Positions 26,391 through 36,480 of a stretch of 64,000 bases of DNA are shown in pieces. Source of the stretch: Paenibacillus pinihumi DSM 23905 = JCM 16419 (GTDB lineage: Bacteria; Bacillota; Bacilli; Paenibacillales; Paenibacillaceae); NCBI RefSeq assembly GCF_000422505.1, contig NZ_KE383867.1, positions 66,494 through 130,493 of the forward strand, written 5' to 3'. Under the pieces are notes generated by a model. The model did not search any database. It was not told the DNA's origin and saw nothing but the letters and a program-made list of their open reading frames with translations. A program made the translations under genes and the position numbers. Position 1 is the first letter of the stretch; each line of letters starts with the position of its first letter.

Positions 26391-26518
26391 CACTTTCAAG
26401 TCAGAGATGGCAGTTAAGCGGCAATCTCTACTTTGTTGATGAAACATGAGCTAAAGAATATTATTGCACTGTGAAAAGTTGAATTTAAATAATATTGAGA
26501 ATAAACGGAGGTATAGTT

Positions 26519-27274
26519 GTGGAGCTCATTCAGTACATGAACATTATCAAGAAAAAGATATGGTTAATACTCGCTATTATGATTATTGCATGTGCCGGAG
26601 CAGCTGTAAAAAGTTATGTGATGACTACGCCATTGTATCAAGCCAGCGCTAAAATCATCGTGAATCAGGCAACCCAGATCGAAGGTACACCAACAGTCAA
26701 TTATAGTTCGGTTCAGACGAATATCATGCTAATTAACTCTTATAAGGAGATTATCCGCTCAACGGCGATTACCTCTAAAGTTGTCGAGCAGTACCCGGAG
26801 CTGGGACTGACGGCTAACCAGTTGTCAGGGGGCATCTTCGTAGCCGCAGCAAGCAACTCCCAGGTCATGAATATCGCATTCCAGAGCAATTCCTATGAGG
26901 GAGCAGCCAACATTGTCAATGCAATCGCGAAAGTCTTCAAAGAGCAAATCCCGTCCATTATGAAGGTAGACAATGTAACCCTGTTAAATGAAGCCAACCC
27001 TGCGGACCGTGTAGGACCGATTAATTCCAATCCGGTTATGAATATTCTGATTAGCGCTATTGTTGCTTTGCTGCTTGGTATCGGGCTAGCCTTCCTGCTT
27101 GATTATCTGGATGACACAATCAAGTCCGAAGAGGAGCTGGAGAAGCATATTGGCCTGCCTGTACTGGCTACAATTACAAGAATACAAAAAGATGATATGC
27201 GGGCAAACCGCAAGGTAGCAGCCTCTTACAAACAGGAAGCAGGTGAAGGAAACTATGCGACGCTCAATCAATGA
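26519..27274 (+). CDS. Wzz/CapA-type polysaccharide co-polymerase (YveK/EpsA-like)
   Basis: A 251-residue inner-membrane protein setting chain length and activating its partner tyrosine kinase. The Wzz domain includes TM1 at ~residues 12-33 (IWLILAIMIIACAGAAVKSYV), an extracytoplasmic part, and TM2 at ~180-203 (ILISAIVALLLGIGLAFLLDYLDD). The short cytoplasmic tail activates the BY-kinase encoded next. GTG start with CGGAGGT at 26506-26511. It overlaps the kinase gene by 20 bases, so the two are translationally coupled. Confidence 0.9.
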   Translation: MELIQYMNIIKKKIWLILAIMIIACAGAAVKSYVMTTPLYQASAKIIVNQATQIEGTPTVNYSSVQTNIMLINSYKEIIRSTAITSKVVEQYPELGLTANQLSGGIFVAAASNSQVMNIAFQSNSYEGAANIVNAIAKVFKEQIPSIMKVDNVTLLNEANPADRVGPINSNPVMNILISAIVALLLGIGLAFLLDYLDDTIKSEEELEKHIGLPVLATITRIQKDDMRANRKVAASYKQEAGEGNYATLNQ

Positions 27275-27941
27275 TACGAATCTGGTCACACTGACCAATC
27301 CGAAATCTCCGATATCTGAAGCGTACCGCACGTTGCGAACCAATATTCAATATTCCGCGATAGATACTTCCATTCAGGTCGTAATGGTAGTCTCGACGCA
27401 GATGGACGAAGGCAAGACAACAACAATTACGAATCTGGCCATCGCATATGCACAGGAAGGCAAGCGGGTTTTGCTGATTGATGCCGATATGAGAAAGCCT
27501 TCTATTCATCATGTATTCGCCTTGACGAACCGTGTGGGGTTATCCAGTATCCTCTCCAATCAATTCAATGTCCAGGACGTGATTTCCGACACTCCAGTTG
27601 ATAATCTGTCCATTATTTCTGCGGGTCCGATTCCGCCGAATCCTTCCGAGATGCTTGGTTCCCAAAAGCTGAAGGTGCTGCTTGCGGAAATGCGGGAGCA
27701 GTATGACATGATTCTGTTCGATACCCCGCCAATCATGGCGGTGACCGATAGTCTCATTCTGAGTGCTTTGTGTGATGGTGTTGTGTTGGTTGTTCAGGCG
27801 GGGAAGGTCAAGAAGGATCTGGTGAAAAAGACAAGGGCAAGTCTGCAGCATGTAAATGCGCCACTGCTTGGTACAGTGTTGAACAATGTAGCAGGAAGCA
27901 GCGGAAAAATTTATCACGATTATTATAAAGCAGGGAAATAA
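27255..27941 (+). CDS. CpsD/CapB-type tyrosine-protein kinase (EpsB-like BY-kinase)
   Basis: A 228-residue cytoplasmic ATPase that autophosphorylates on a C-terminal Tyr cluster and controls polysaccharide synthesis with the Wzz protein. Walker A region STQMDEGKTTT (~52-62), Walker A' VLLIDADMRKP, and Walker B MILFDTPP are present. The C-terminus ends IYHDYYKAGK with three tyrosines. The Walker A has Asp where BY-kinases usually have Gly (GEGK). ATG 27255 follows GAAGGAA. Confidence 0.9.
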   Translation: MRRSINDTNLVTLTNPKSPISEAYRTLRTNIQYSAIDTSIQVVMVVSTQMDEGKTTTITNLAIAYAQEGKRVLLIDADMRKPSIHHVFALTNRVGLSSILSNQFNVQDVISDTPVDNLSIISAGPIPPNPSEMLGSQKLKVLLAEMREQYDMILFDTPPIMAVTDSLILSALCDGVVLVVQAGKVKKDLVKKTRASLQHVNAPLLGTVLNNVAGSSGKIYHDYYKAGK

Positions 27942-27944
27942 TGA

Positions 27945-28125
27945 TAAACGCACCGAATGAGCGGCTTTGAGGTAATGCCTACTATACCTTTATCATCGTA
28001 GGCACTCGGTCACGCTGTGGGCCCGCTGCGGGCCTTAGACATGAATTGTCGAGGGTGTGATGTGAGGCGGGGTTTGATGCCCTGGACGGAATGGCGCTGC
28101 GTCTGTCAAGGGTGGCGCCAGCCGT
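27945..28125 (+). ncRNA. Candidate EAR (eps-associated RNA) antitermination element
   Basis: The 290-base gap between the BY-kinase and galU is dense in pairing elements: TGCCTAC/GTAGGCA (27976-27982 with 27998-28004), GGCCCG/CGGGCC (28020-28034), GACA/TGTC (28038-28050), and TGGCGC/GCGCCA (28092-28097 with 28115-28120). G-rich single strands (GAGGCGGGG) lie between. It is followed at once by an intrinsic terminator. In Bacillus the EAR RNA sits between epsB and epsC and promotes processive antitermination through the eps operon. Position and architecture match; the exact consensus could not be checked. Confidence 0.55.
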
Positions 28126-28134
28126 TTACGTTTG

Positions 28135-28199
28135 AAAATATAAATAACACCTTTTAGAAGTGTAATGATGAAGCTAAGAGGTGTTATTTATATTTTTAT
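28135..28199 (+). terminator. Intrinsic terminator inside the polysaccharide operon
   Basis: An 18-bp perfect stem (28135-28152 with 28179-28196; AACACCT/AGGTGTT at its top) ending in TTTTT, followed by galU 34 bases later. Without antitermination it should block expression of the downstream genes. Confidence 0.7.
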
Positions 28200-28232
28200 A
28201 AAAAAATAGATAGAGGATAGGGTGATGAAAAG

Positions 28233-29141
28233 ATGAAAAAAGTCAGAAAAGCAATTATACCTGCTGCTGGTCTAGGAACTCGTTTTCTCCCCGCAACGAA
28301 GGCAATGCCCAAAGAAATGCTGCCGATCGTCGACAAGCCGACCATTCAATACATTGTGGAGGAAGCCATTGCGTCCGGCATTGAGGACATTATTATTGTA
28401 ACCGGCAAAGGGAAACGGGCGATCGAAGATCATTTTGATCATGCATTTGAGCTGGAAAATAACTTATTCAGCAAAGGAAAGTTTGATCTGCTGGATGAGG
28501 TGCGAAGATCCTCCAACGTAGATATTCATTACATACGCCAGAAGGAAGCCAAAGGGCTGGGCCATGCCGTATGGTGCGCACGCAATTTCATCGGCAACGA
28601 ACCGTTTGCAGTTCTGCTAGGGGACGATATTGTTCAAGGTGAGGTTCCATGCATCCGGCAGCTGGCGGAACAATATGAACATACAGGCAAGTCCGTCATA
28701 GGTGTGCAGGCAGTACCCGTCAATGAAACCCATCGCTATGGGATTGTGGATCCGTTAAGTCATATTGACCGGTTATACGAGGTCAATCGTTTTGTAGAAA
28801 AGCCGCCGCAAGGCAAGGCGCCTTCCAATCTGGCGATTATGGGGCGCTATGTGCTGACTCCGGAGATCTTTGGTTTCCTGGATGAGCAGGAAGTTGGTGC
28901 GGGCGGGGAGATTCAGCTTACAGATGCCATTCAGAAGCTGAATCTGATTCAGGGCGTATATGCTTATAATTTTGAGGGTGTCCGCTATGATGTGGGAGAG
29001 AAGCTGGGCTTTATTTTGACGAGTATTGGATTTGCTTTAAAAAATGAAGAGCTGCGCATTCCTCTGCTTAATGCGATTGAAGAAATAATTGGGAAGGAAA
29101 AGCTGAACAGCCTCCTTGTAAGCCGGGGTGAGGGAGGATGA
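28233..29141 (+). CDS. galU: UTP-glucose-1-phosphate uridylyltransferase
   Basis: A 302-residue cytoplasmic nucleotidyltransferase making UDP-glucose from UTP and glucose-1-phosphate. Motifs: [27 protein letters not shown] (nucleotide loop; first part [12 protein letters not shown]), VLLGDDIV (metal Asp), VNRFVEKPP, and [10 protein letters not shown]. It supplies UDP-glucose for the glycosyltransferases and the substrate for Ugd encoded at 41.7 kb. Its stop overlaps the next start as ATGA. Confidence 0.95.
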   Translation: MKKVRKAIIPAAGLGTRFLPATKAMPKEMLPIVDKPTIQYIVEEAIASGIEDIIIVTGKGKRAIEDHFDHAFELENNLFSKGKFDLLDEVRRSSNVDIHYIRQKEAKGLGHAVWCARNFIGNEPFAVLLGDDIVQGEVPCIRQLAEQYEHTGKSVIGVQAVPVNETHRYGIVDPLSHIDRLYEVNRFVEKPPQGKAPSNLAIMGRYVLTPEIFGFLDEQEVGAGGEIQLTDAIQKLNLIQGVYAYNFEGVRYDVGEKLGFILTSIGFALKNEELRIPLLNAIEEIIGKEKLNSLLVSRGEGG

Positions 29142-29830
29142 GCGTACCGTCCGGAAGGGATAAGGGACAGATTGCTCTGGATTCCCGAACTTATTATGTT
29201 GTGGCAGACAAAGAGAAAAAGTACACCTTCTACCGTTTTGCCAAACGAACATTGGATATCGTAGGAGCTGGAACTGGAATTATTTTGTTATCTCCGATAT
29301 TAATTGTAATTAGTATATTGATTAAGCTGGAGGATCGAAGGGGAAGAGTACTGTTCCATCAATTAAGAGTTGGGATGAACGGCCGGGAATTCAAAATGTA
29401 TAAGTTCCGTTCAATGGTCCATAATGCAGAGCAACTGCTGGATAAGTTGAAGAATCAGAATGAAATTGCTGGTGCCATGTTCAAGATGAAGAATGATCCT
29501 CGTGTGACACGAATTGGCAGGTTTATCCGAAGAACAAGTATCGATGAATTGCCCCAGCTTGTCAATGTGCTTAAAGGCGAAATGAGTCTGGTCGGTCCGC
29601 GCCCGGCTTTGCCGAGAGAAGTTGAGGAATATTCCAGCTACCATAGGCAGCGGCTCCTTGTCATTCCTGGATGTACGGGATTGTGGCAGGTTAGCGGGCG
29701 AAGTAGCCTTAGCTTTGAGGAAATGGTGGAGCTGGATTTGAAGTATATCCAAAAAAGAAGCTTCTTTTTTGATCTCTGGATTATTTTGCGGACTGTAAGG
29801 GTGCTGTTTGGTTCAAAGGATGCTTGTTAG
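29138..29830 (+). CDS. Initiating undecaprenyl-phosphate sugar-1-phosphate transferase (EpsL/PglC-like)
   Basis: A 230-residue monotopic/short polyprenyl-phosphate phosphoglycosyl transferase that starts the repeat unit by moving a sugar-1-phosphate onto undecaprenyl phosphate. One hydrophobic N-terminal segment (~40-64, [21 protein letters not shown]) is followed by the catalytic domain: KMYKFRSM, the Asp-Glu pair in [24 protein letters not shown], and [12 protein letters not shown]. The long multi-helix N-terminal part of WbaP types is absent. ATGA overlap with galU; the GGTGAGGG site is close. The sugar (glucose, galactose or other) cannot be told. Confidence 0.92.
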   Translation: MSVPSGRDKGQIALDSRTYYVVADKEKKYTFYRFAKRTLDIVGAGTGIILLSPILIVISILIKLEDRRGRVLFHQLRVGMNGREFKMYKFRSMVHNAEQLLDKLKNQNEIAGAMFKMKNDPRVTRIGRFIRRTSIDELPQLVNVLKGEMSLVGPRPALPREVEEYSSYHRQRLLVIPGCTGLWQVSGRSSLSFEEMVELDLKYIQKRSFFFDLWIILRTVRVLFGSKDAC

Positions 29831-29929
29831 TGATGGCTATGTAACACATTGATTTTTTCTTCAAAATAGTTACCTCTAAATTAAGAGTGTATCTGTTAAT
29901 AGGGTTATTAAACAGGAGGTTGGGAAACC

Positions 29930-30835
29930 TTGATTTCAGTTCTGATCCCCACTTACAATGCTTCTAAAGATATACGGTCTCTACTGACTAAATTGTACGA
30001 ACAAAAAATAGGCTCAAATGAGATTGAAATAATCATTATTGACTCATCTTCTACAGACGGAACAGTGGAGATCATTAAACAAGAATTTCCTCAAGTCAAA
30101 CTTGAAATTATTCCTAACTCAAGTTTTGATCATGGGGGGACCCGTAATAAGATGGCAACAATGGCCACCGGCGAGTTTCTGCTTTTTATGACCCAGGATG
30201 CCATTCCATACGACCAATTTTTACTGTTCAATATGCAAAAGGTGTTTTATGACCAGCAAGTTGCGGTGTGTTTTGCACGGCAAATTGCTAAACAGGATGC
30301 CGGGGATCTGGAGTGCTTCGCGAGGGGATACAATTACCCGGAAACTTCAATAGTTAAAAATAAATCAAAAATTGCCCAGCTAGGAATAAAAACTTTTTTC
30401 AATTCCAATGTTTGCAGCATGTATAGAAAAGAATATTTCTTTCCTCTTGGCGGCTTTCCTGAACGGATTATTTTAAATGAAGATATGATTTTTGCCTCAA
30501 AAGCAGTCTATAAGGATTTATCTGTTTATTATTGTGCAGAGGCCAGAGTGTATCACTCACATAACTATTCATTAAAACAGCAATTCAAGCGTTATTTCGA
30601 TATTGGTATGGCCTTTAAAGATACAGAAGAGCTATTTACCAATGTTTCAAATGAAAAAGAAGGTATGAAGATGATTGTCAGGCAGACTAAATATCTGCTT
30701 CAACGAAAAAAGCCACATCTAATTATTTATGCCTTGATGGAGAATGTATGCAAATTGTCAGCCTATCAACTTGGTAAAAAAAACCGGTTATTTCCTTACA
30801 CAATAAAAAAACAATTTTCTGCTTATTTAAAGTAG
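29930..30835 (+). CDS. GT2 glycosyltransferase, rhamnosyltransferase-like
   Basis: A 301-residue family-2 glycosyltransferase (GT-A fold). The N-terminus SVLIPTYNASKDI, the DSSSTDGT metal region, and the FDHGGTRNKMA motif characteristic of RfbF-type rhamnosyltransferases are visible, as is MTQDAIP. This fits the dTDP-rhamnose genes rmlABCD in the same locus. TTG start with AGGAGG ten bases upstream. The DNA becomes clearly AT-richer from here on. Confidence 0.85.
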   Translation: MISVLIPTYNASKDIRSLLTKLYEQKIGSNEIEIIIIDSSSTDGTVEIIKQEFPQVKLEIIPNSSFDHGGTRNKMATMATGEFLLFMTQDAIPYDQFLLFNMQKVFYDQQVAVCFARQIAKQDAGDLECFARGYNYPETSIVKNKSKIAQLGIKTFFNSNVCSMYRKEYFFPLGGFPERIILNEDMIFASKAVYKDLSVYYCAEARVYHSHNYSLKQQFKRYFDIGMAFKDTEELFTNVSNEKEGMKMIVRQTKYLLQRKKPHLIIYALMENVCKLSAYQLGKKNRLFPYTIKKQFSAYLK

Positions 30836-30851
30836 ATAAAGTGGTGATTAT

Positions 30852-32093
30852 TTGAAGCCTAAAATGTTGGTTGTCAGTGCCCACCCTCCACTCAAAAATT
30901 CAAAAGAAGCCGGACAAAAGGTTTTTTTTAATTTTTTGAAGTTTATGTCCGATTTTGTGGACATCCATCTTATTACAATTGTTAACCGGCAGGAGCACAG
31001 CTGGGGGCTCAAGGAAAGTTTGTCAGAACTTCAGTGTCCTGAATTCAAAGTAATTGAAATAAGCGGTATTCGAAAACTGGTAAATTGTCTCCTATATCCC
31101 CTTAGAGCCATCCATTATAATACGAAAGCATCATCTGATGCAGCGAAAGAAATGCAGATTCTGCTTGAAAGAAATACTTATAAATATATTCATTTCGAAT
31201 GGGAACAAATGATGCAGTATACGGAGCAGTTGGATAACAAGATAAGAAAGAACAGTAGAATCTCAGTTACCTGCCATGATGTGATGAATCAAATGTATGA
31301 GCGCAAATCCAGAAGAGGAAAGCTGCGGTTGTTCTATACATTACAGACCAAGCTGTGTGTCAGAAATGAAATAAACTGGTTTAGTCAAGTCGATACTATT
31401 TTGACCCTTAACGATAAGGATCGTAAGCTTGTAGATGAATTAAAGTTAAATCGCAATACTCAAGTTGTACGCCCTTTTTATCATACTGCACCTGAACTAA
31501 ATAGGGAAAATAAGCGATATGATCTGGTTTTTTTCGGTGCATTAAACCGGGATGAGAATCATGATGCAATTGTCTGGTTCATCAATGAAATTTTCCCTTA
31601 CATCACTGAACTAAATCCTGCTATAAATTTAGTTATTGTAGGCAATGGTCCTTCCAAAGAATTGTATCAACTGGCTCAAAGCTGTCCGAATATTGAAGTG
31701 ACAGGGTTTGTAGAGGATCCGTTTCAAGTTATTGCAAAAGCACGTATTGGTATTATCCCTTTGAGGCTTGGTGCCGGTATAAAGATTAAATTACTTGAAT
31801 CTATGGCATGTGGTATCCCCATAGTCAGCACATCGGTCGGAGCGGAAGGTACTGATTTTACGCAGGAGGATGGCGTATTTATTGTTGATGACCCTCAGCT
31901 CTTCGCAGAATCAGTTATTCATTTATCTAGTAATGAGGCACTTGCACTACAACTTGGAGAGAGGGCAAGGTTGAGTATTGAGGAAACGTACAGCCGTGAG
32001 GAGTACGTACAAAGTATAACTCAAGCCTTTAATCTGACTATTCCAATGGAGAAAAATATAATTGAGAAAGATAGTTTGGTCCCTGCTCTTTGA
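30852..32093 (+). CDS. GT4-family glycosyltransferase
   Basis: A 413-residue GT-B-fold transferase. The N-terminal half has a SAHPPLKNSKEAGQK start and FEWEQMMQY. The C-terminal nucleotide-sugar domain shows VFFGALNRDENHDAIVWF, VGNGPSKEL, VTGFVEDP, and the GT4 E-x7-E region IPLRLGAGIKIKLLESMACGIPIVSTSVGAEG. It starts with TTG 16 bases after the preceding stop, with a weak GTGGTGA site. Donor and linkage unknown. Confidence 0.87.
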   Translation: MKPKMLVVSAHPPLKNSKEAGQKVFFNFLKFMSDFVDIHLITIVNRQEHSWGLKESLSELQCPEFKVIEISGIRKLVNCLLYPLRAIHYNTKASSDAAKEMQILLERNTYKYIHFEWEQMMQYTEQLDNKIRKNSRISVTCHDVMNQMYERKSRRGKLRLFYTLQTKLCVRNEINWFSQVDTILTLNDKDRKLVDELKLNRNTQVVRPFYHTAPELNRENKRYDLVFFGALNRDENHDAIVWFINEIFPYITELNPAINLVIVGNGPSKELYQLAQSCPNIEVTGFVEDPFQVIAKARIGIIPLRLGAGIKIKLLESMACGIPIVSTSVGAEGTDFTQEDGVFIVDDPQLFAESVIHLSSNEALALQLGERARLSIEETYSREEYVQSITQAFNLTIPMEKNIIEKDSLVPAL

Positions 32094-32113
32094 AAAAAGG
32101 AGGGCTTCTTAGC

Positions 32114-33544
32114 ATGGAGCAGCAAAAGATACTAATCTTACATAACCTGGAGGATAAAAAATATAAATTTCTTAAGGGGTTCCTTTTTCTCTCCTTGATC
32201 TTATTGCCTGTGAATGGGTTCCCTTTAGGATTGTATAATGAATTGCTTCTGGAATTAGGTTTTTTTCCTTATTTAATTTTGTCTCCGTTAATGGCAATTC
32301 TTTTGTTAGAGAGATTTTATTACAACTCATTTATTACTAAAATTTTATTAGTTTTTGTCTACTGGAATATTGTTAGCGGATTTGCCAATATGGATTCAAT
32401 TCTTCATTCCTATTACAAGCAAACGTTTGGACCAACCCGATATTTATCCCAGCTATTCATGGTAATTATAGGATTTATGCTTGTTCTATTCATCTCAACA
32501 TTAATTTCCAAATATAAAATAACCATACAGCAGCTTTCAAAATACATCATTATTTCCATTAAAACTTGTGTACTCATTGGATTAATTGAAATATTGGGCA
32601 AAGTTATCGGTATTAATATTTTCCTTGAAATCTATCAAGTTGTCGCTTCCTCAATTAATCGAGGCAGATTTATTCCAGACCGTATACACAGTATTTCTGG
32701 TGAACCGAGCTGGTATGGAATTTACAGTGCTTTTGCATATCCATTCTTGATCCATGCCATTGTAAAAGAGAGGAAGCATGTGCTGCTACTTCTTCTTTTT
32801 TTAGTCACCATCTATTTCACCTTATCCAGAACGATGTATTTCATCATTTTACTTCAAACTGTATTTTTTCTACCGATCTTATTGAAACGAACTCTGTTGA
32901 ATAAAAGAAATGTAGCAATAGCTTTTGTCTCAATAGCCTTGTTCGCTGGTATTATGTTTTCAAATGAGGAAATCGTTGCACAGGCTACAAGTCAGTTGAC
33001 AGGGACTTTAAAGTCTGTCAATGATTTTAGTTTGGATTCAAATGAAAGTTATTCATCAATGACGAGACTGGGTATGCAGGCCTCCGCTGTTAATATGGGT
33101 TTGGATAATTTCTTCTTTGGCGTCGGTCAAGGGCAATTTATGTTCAAATTTCAAGATTACGTACCTGATTGGGCATTGGGTGCTTATGAAATTCAGCATG
33201 CCTTAGATCCTCTGGCTCGTAAAGTTCCTCAAGCACATGGTATGTTTGCCAGAATGTTTGGGGAACTGGGCGCTATAGGACTTATCATTTGGTTGATGTT
33301 ATGGGTAATGTGCATCGTGAAACTTTTTGCCGTAAAAAAAAGAGTTGGACCAAGAGAAAAGACTGAAATTTATATTTTGCTTGGTTTGACATTCGGTATA
33401 CTCGCTTGTGGAATGAATGTGGATTCTTTTCGGATGATGGTGGTTTGGATTTCTTTGGGAATAATTGGAGGTTGGTATCTCCAGGTACAAAAAACTTTAG
33501 AAGATCATAAGGAACAGGATAAATATGCTGAAAATTCTGGTTAG
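32114..33544 (+). CDS. Wzy-like O-antigen/exopolysaccharide polymerase
   Basis: A 476-residue integral membrane protein with about 11-12 hydrophobic segments and a large extracytoplasmic loop (~300-400) ending PQAHGMFARMFGELGAIGLI, typical of Wzy/O-antigen ligase proteins (ISGEPSWYGIYSAF also fits polymerases). It would polymerise lipid-linked repeat units outside the membrane. AAAGGAGGG fixes ATG 32114. The coding DNA is strongly AT-rich. It overlaps the next gene by 20 bases. Confidence 0.82.
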   Translation: MEQQKILILHNLEDKKYKFLKGFLFLSLILLPVNGFPLGLYNELLLELGFFPYLILSPLMAILLLERFYYNSFITKILLVFVYWNIVSGFANMDSILHSYYKQTFGPTRYLSQLFMVIIGFMLVLFISTLISKYKITIQQLSKYIIISIKTCVLIGLIEILGKVIGINIFLEIYQVVASSINRGRFIPDRIHSISGEPSWYGIYSAFAYPFLIHAIVKERKHVLLLLLFLVTIYFTLSRTMYFIILLQTVFFLPILLKRTLLNKRNVAIAFVSIALFAGIMFSNEEIVAQATSQLTGTLKSVNDFSLDSNESYSSMTRLGMQASAVNMGLDNFFFGVGQGQFMFKFQDYVPDWALGAYEIQHALDPLARKVPQAHGMFARMFGELGAIGLIIWLMLWVMCIVKLFAVKKRVGPREKTEIYILLGLTFGILACGMNVDSFRMMVVWISLGIIGGWYLQVQKTLEDHKEQDKYAENSG

Positions 33545-34688
33545 TCACTCTTTATATGCCCCTGATATTATTGGAGGAGCAGAAGTATCAACAAAAATTC
33601 TGGCTGAGGCGCTTTCTAAAAAAATGGATGTTCATGTTCTGACAGCAGGCAAACAAAATAAAAAGCAGGGTGTGTTTCAAGATACAGTTAATGATATTCC
33701 TGTTCACAGGCTTCCGGTTCACAATCTGTACTGGTATGGTGATCCAAGTCCAAACAAACTGGTTAGAGGCTTATGGTATTTAAGGGATATTCATAATACC
33801 GCGATGTACAGACATGTTGAACAAATCATCCAGTCCATCAGTCCTTCAATTATTCATACACAAAAAATAGCCGGATTGACATTTGCAGTCTGGATCGCGG
33901 CCCGGCGGCTGGGTATCCCTGTGGTGCATACCTTGAGGGACTATTCGTTGTGTAATCCTTTTTATTACCGGGAAGCAGCTCGACATTATAGCCGAAATGT
34001 CTCAGCAGTGATTGGCATTTCCGATTTCATATTACAGGAGCACTTGTCAGCCGGCATGTTCAAGCAAGCTGTGCAATGCGTAATTGCAAATGCAATTGAG
34101 GGAGAAATTAAATCTCATATAAAACAACATGAAGGGCCACTCAATCTGATCTACTTTGGCAGACTAAGCAATGAAAAAGGGATTGAACATCTTATACAGT
34201 CAGTTATGGAGTTACCAGAAACGGTTATTGGCAGTTTGACAATTTGTGGAGAGGGGCCTCAGGCGTCGATACTGAAAAGTCTGTCAGCTTCTGATAGCAG
34301 AATTGAATTTACTGGTAAAATGTCCGGCGTAATGCTGCATGAACGGATTAAGCAAGCGGATTTAACCGTACTTCCTTCAGTATGGGACGAACCCTTTGGG
34401 CGTGTCATTATCGAATCCTACCAGTTAGGTACACCAGTACTTGGCTCTAATGTTGGCGGGATCCCCGAAGTAATTGCAGATGCAACCTTCCTCTTCCAGG
34501 CTGGTAATTCTCAGGCGATTTCGGAGCAGCTCTTACGTTTTCATACTTTAAATCCGCACGAGAGAGCTAAACTTCAACAGAAATGTTTGGACCATTGTAA
34601 TCAGTATAGCGTGGACAGAATGCTCGATAAGCATTTAGATCTGTATGAACAAATTGTTAATAAATTCAAGGTAGGGGTGGAAGCATGA
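33525..34688 (+). CDS. GT4-family glycosyltransferase
   Basis: A 387-residue GT-B glycosyltransferase. The N-terminus [20 protein letters not shown] is typical of retaining GT4 enzymes; the C-terminal half has [30 protein letters not shown], and the catalytic E-x7-E in [27 protein letters not shown] follows. Start ATG 33525 lies within the end of the polymerase gene behind AAGGAACAGGAT; it overlaps rmlA by four bases. Confidence 0.9.
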   Translation: MLKILVSHSLYAPDIIGGAEVSTKILAEALSKKMDVHVLTAGKQNKKQGVFQDTVNDIPVHRLPVHNLYWYGDPSPNKLVRGLWYLRDIHNTAMYRHVEQIIQSISPSIIHTQKIAGLTFAVWIAARRLGIPVVHTLRDYSLCNPFYYREAARHYSRNVSAVIGISDFILQEHLSAGMFKQAVQCVIANAIEGEIKSHIKQHEGPLNLIYFGRLSNEKGIEHLIQSVMELPETVIGSLTICGEGPQASILKSLSASDSRIEFTGKMSGVMLHERIKQADLTVLPSVWDEPFGRVIIESYQLGTPVLGSNVGGIPEVIADATFLFQAGNSQAISEQLLRFHTLNPHERAKLQQKCLDHCNQYSVDRMLDKHLDLYEQIVNKFKVGVEA

Positions 34689-35449
34689 AAGGTGTCATTT
34701 TAGCAGGGGGAACGGGTTCAAGATTGTATCCGTTAACGAAGGTTACAAACAAGCATTTATTGCCTGTAGGCTCGTATCCGATGATCTATCACTCTATCTA
34801 TAAATTAATTGCAGCTGACATAAAAGACATTCTGATTGTAACTGGTCGTGATCATATGGGAGACGTTGTAAATTTGTTGGGAAGCGGCCATGAATTTGGT
34901 GCTTCTTTTTCCTATAAGGTTCAGGACCAGGCTGGAGGCATCGCACAAGCTTTAGGTTTAGCCAGGAGTTTTGTAAAAGATGAATCTATTGTAGTGTTGC
35001 TAGGAGACAACATCTTCTCAGACTCACTGAATGATTATATTAATAATTTCAAGCAGCAGGGGGCTGGAGCTAAAATTTTGTTGAAGGAAGTTGCTGACCC
35101 TGAACGTTACGGAGTAGCGGAGCTAAAAGGAAAGATCATTAGCTCAATTGAAGAGAAGCCAAAACAGCCCAAAAGCTCATATGCTGTGACCGGAATTTAT
35201 ATGTATGACAGCAAGGTATTTGATATTATCGACAAATTAGAGCCTTCAGGCCGTGGTGAAATGGAAATAACAGATGTCAATAATGCTTATATTTATCAAG
35301 GTGAATTAACCTATGATATCCTGGAGGGCTGGTGGACAGATGCAGGTACGCACGAATCATGGGCAAAGGCTAATGAGATGGTTAGAAATCACTTATTTGA
35401 TTTGACATTTGGAAAAAAACAGACAGCCTCATCAATATCATTAACCTAG
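34685..35449 (+). CDS. rmlA: Glucose-1-phosphate thymidylyltransferase
   Basis: A 254-residue enzyme making dTDP-glucose, first step of the dTDP-L-rhamnose pathway. Motifs: [26 protein letters not shown] (loop [12 protein letters not shown]), [20 protein letters not shown], and [11 protein letters not shown]. It is of the shorter type seen in Bacillus SpsI. ATG overlaps the preceding stop (ATGA); GTAGGGGTGG site. Confidence 0.93.
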   Translation: MKGVILAGGTGSRLYPLTKVTNKHLLPVGSYPMIYHSIYKLIAADIKDILIVTGRDHMGDVVNLLGSGHEFGASFSYKVQDQAGGIAQALGLARSFVKDESIVVLLGDNIFSDSLNDYINNFKQQGAGAKILLKEVADPERYGVAELKGKIISSIEEKPKQPKSSYAVTGIYMYDSKVFDIIDKLEPSGRGEMEITDVNNAYIYQGELTYDILEGWWTDAGTHESWAKANEMVRNHLFDLTFGKKQTASSISLT

Positions 35450-35466
35450 CTTAAGGGGAGAGAGAA

Positions 35467-36462
35467 ATGAATTTATTAGTTACAGGCGGAGCAGGCTTTA
35501 TCGGCAGCCATTTTATTCGTTATATGCTGAAGCGGTATCCGGGTTACAATATTATAAATTTCGATAAACTCACATATGCTGGGAACCTCGACAATTTAAA
35601 GGCTGTGGAAGATCTGCCCCAATACCGTTTTTTCTGTGGAGATATTATGAACCCGACGGCAGTCAGGGAAGTTTTGGGGACCTATGAGATTCAAGCCATT
35701 ATTAACTTTGCCGCTGAATCTCATGTAGACCGCAGCATCAATGATCCCGGGATCTTTATTCAGACTAATGTGGTGGGAACCCAGGTTTTGTTGGAAGCAG
35801 CACGAGAATTTGGTGTTAAAAAATATATTCAGATATCTACTGATGAGGTCTATGGCTCATTGGGGGCGGAAGGATACTTCACTGAATCTTCTCCCATTGC
35901 GCCTAACAGCCCTTATTCGGCAAGCAAGGCCGGAGCTGATCTGCTTGTGAGAGCCTATCATGAGACTTATGGGATGAATTGCAATATCACACGCTGCTCC
36001 AACAATTATGGACCTTTTCATCATCCGGAAAAGCTTATTCCCTTAATGATTATTAGAGCGCTACAGCATGAGAAGCTTCCGGTCTATGGAGATGGTTTAA
36101 ATATTAGGGACTGGCTGCATGTAGAAGATCATGCATCAGCTATCGATCTTGTGCTTCACCAAGGACAGCCTGGTGAGATTTATAATATCGGGGGGCATAA
36201 TGAAAGGCGCAATATTGATGTTGTTAAGCTGATTCTGCAAGAGTTAGGCCAGCCGGTTGATTTGATTTCGTATGTAGAAGACAGGAAAGGACATGACCGG
36301 AGATATGCGATTGATCCGACTAAAATTGTTCAAGAGCTGAAGTGGCAGCCGGTTTATACGTTTGAGGAGGGCCTGCGGGAGACAGTTGAATGGTATCAGA
36401 AGAACAAAGAGTGGTGGTTGAACATTGGCCGCCAGAAACAAGCCGCTGAGTTTTATATTTAG
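35467..36462 (+). CDS. rmlB: dTDP-glucose 4,6-dehydratase
   Basis: A 331-residue extended short-chain dehydrogenase (NAD-dependent), second step of dTDP-rhamnose synthesis. TGGAGFIGSHF is the Rossmann motif; NFAAESHVDRSI, STDEVYGSLG (Asp-Glu catalytic pair) and YSASKAGAD (YxxxK) mark the active site. AAGGGGAGAG precedes the ATG. It is separated from its pathway partners rmlC and rmlD by 6.6 kb. Confidence 0.95.
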   Translation: MNLLVTGGAGFIGSHFIRYMLKRYPGYNIINFDKLTYAGNLDNLKAVEDLPQYRFFCGDIMNPTAVREVLGTYEIQAIINFAAESHVDRSINDPGIFIQTNVVGTQVLLEAAREFGVKKYIQISTDEVYGSLGAEGYFTESSPIAPNSPYSASKAGADLLVRAYHETYGMNCNITRCSNNYGPFHHPEKLIPLMIIRALQHEKLPVYGDGLNIRDWLHVEDHASAIDLVLHQGQPGEIYNIGGHNERRNIDVVKLILQELGQPVDLISYVEDRKGHDRRYAIDPTKIVQELKWQPVYTFEEGLRETVEWYQKNKEWWLNIGRQKQAAEFYI

Positions 36463-36480
36463 CAGAAATAAGGGATATAT

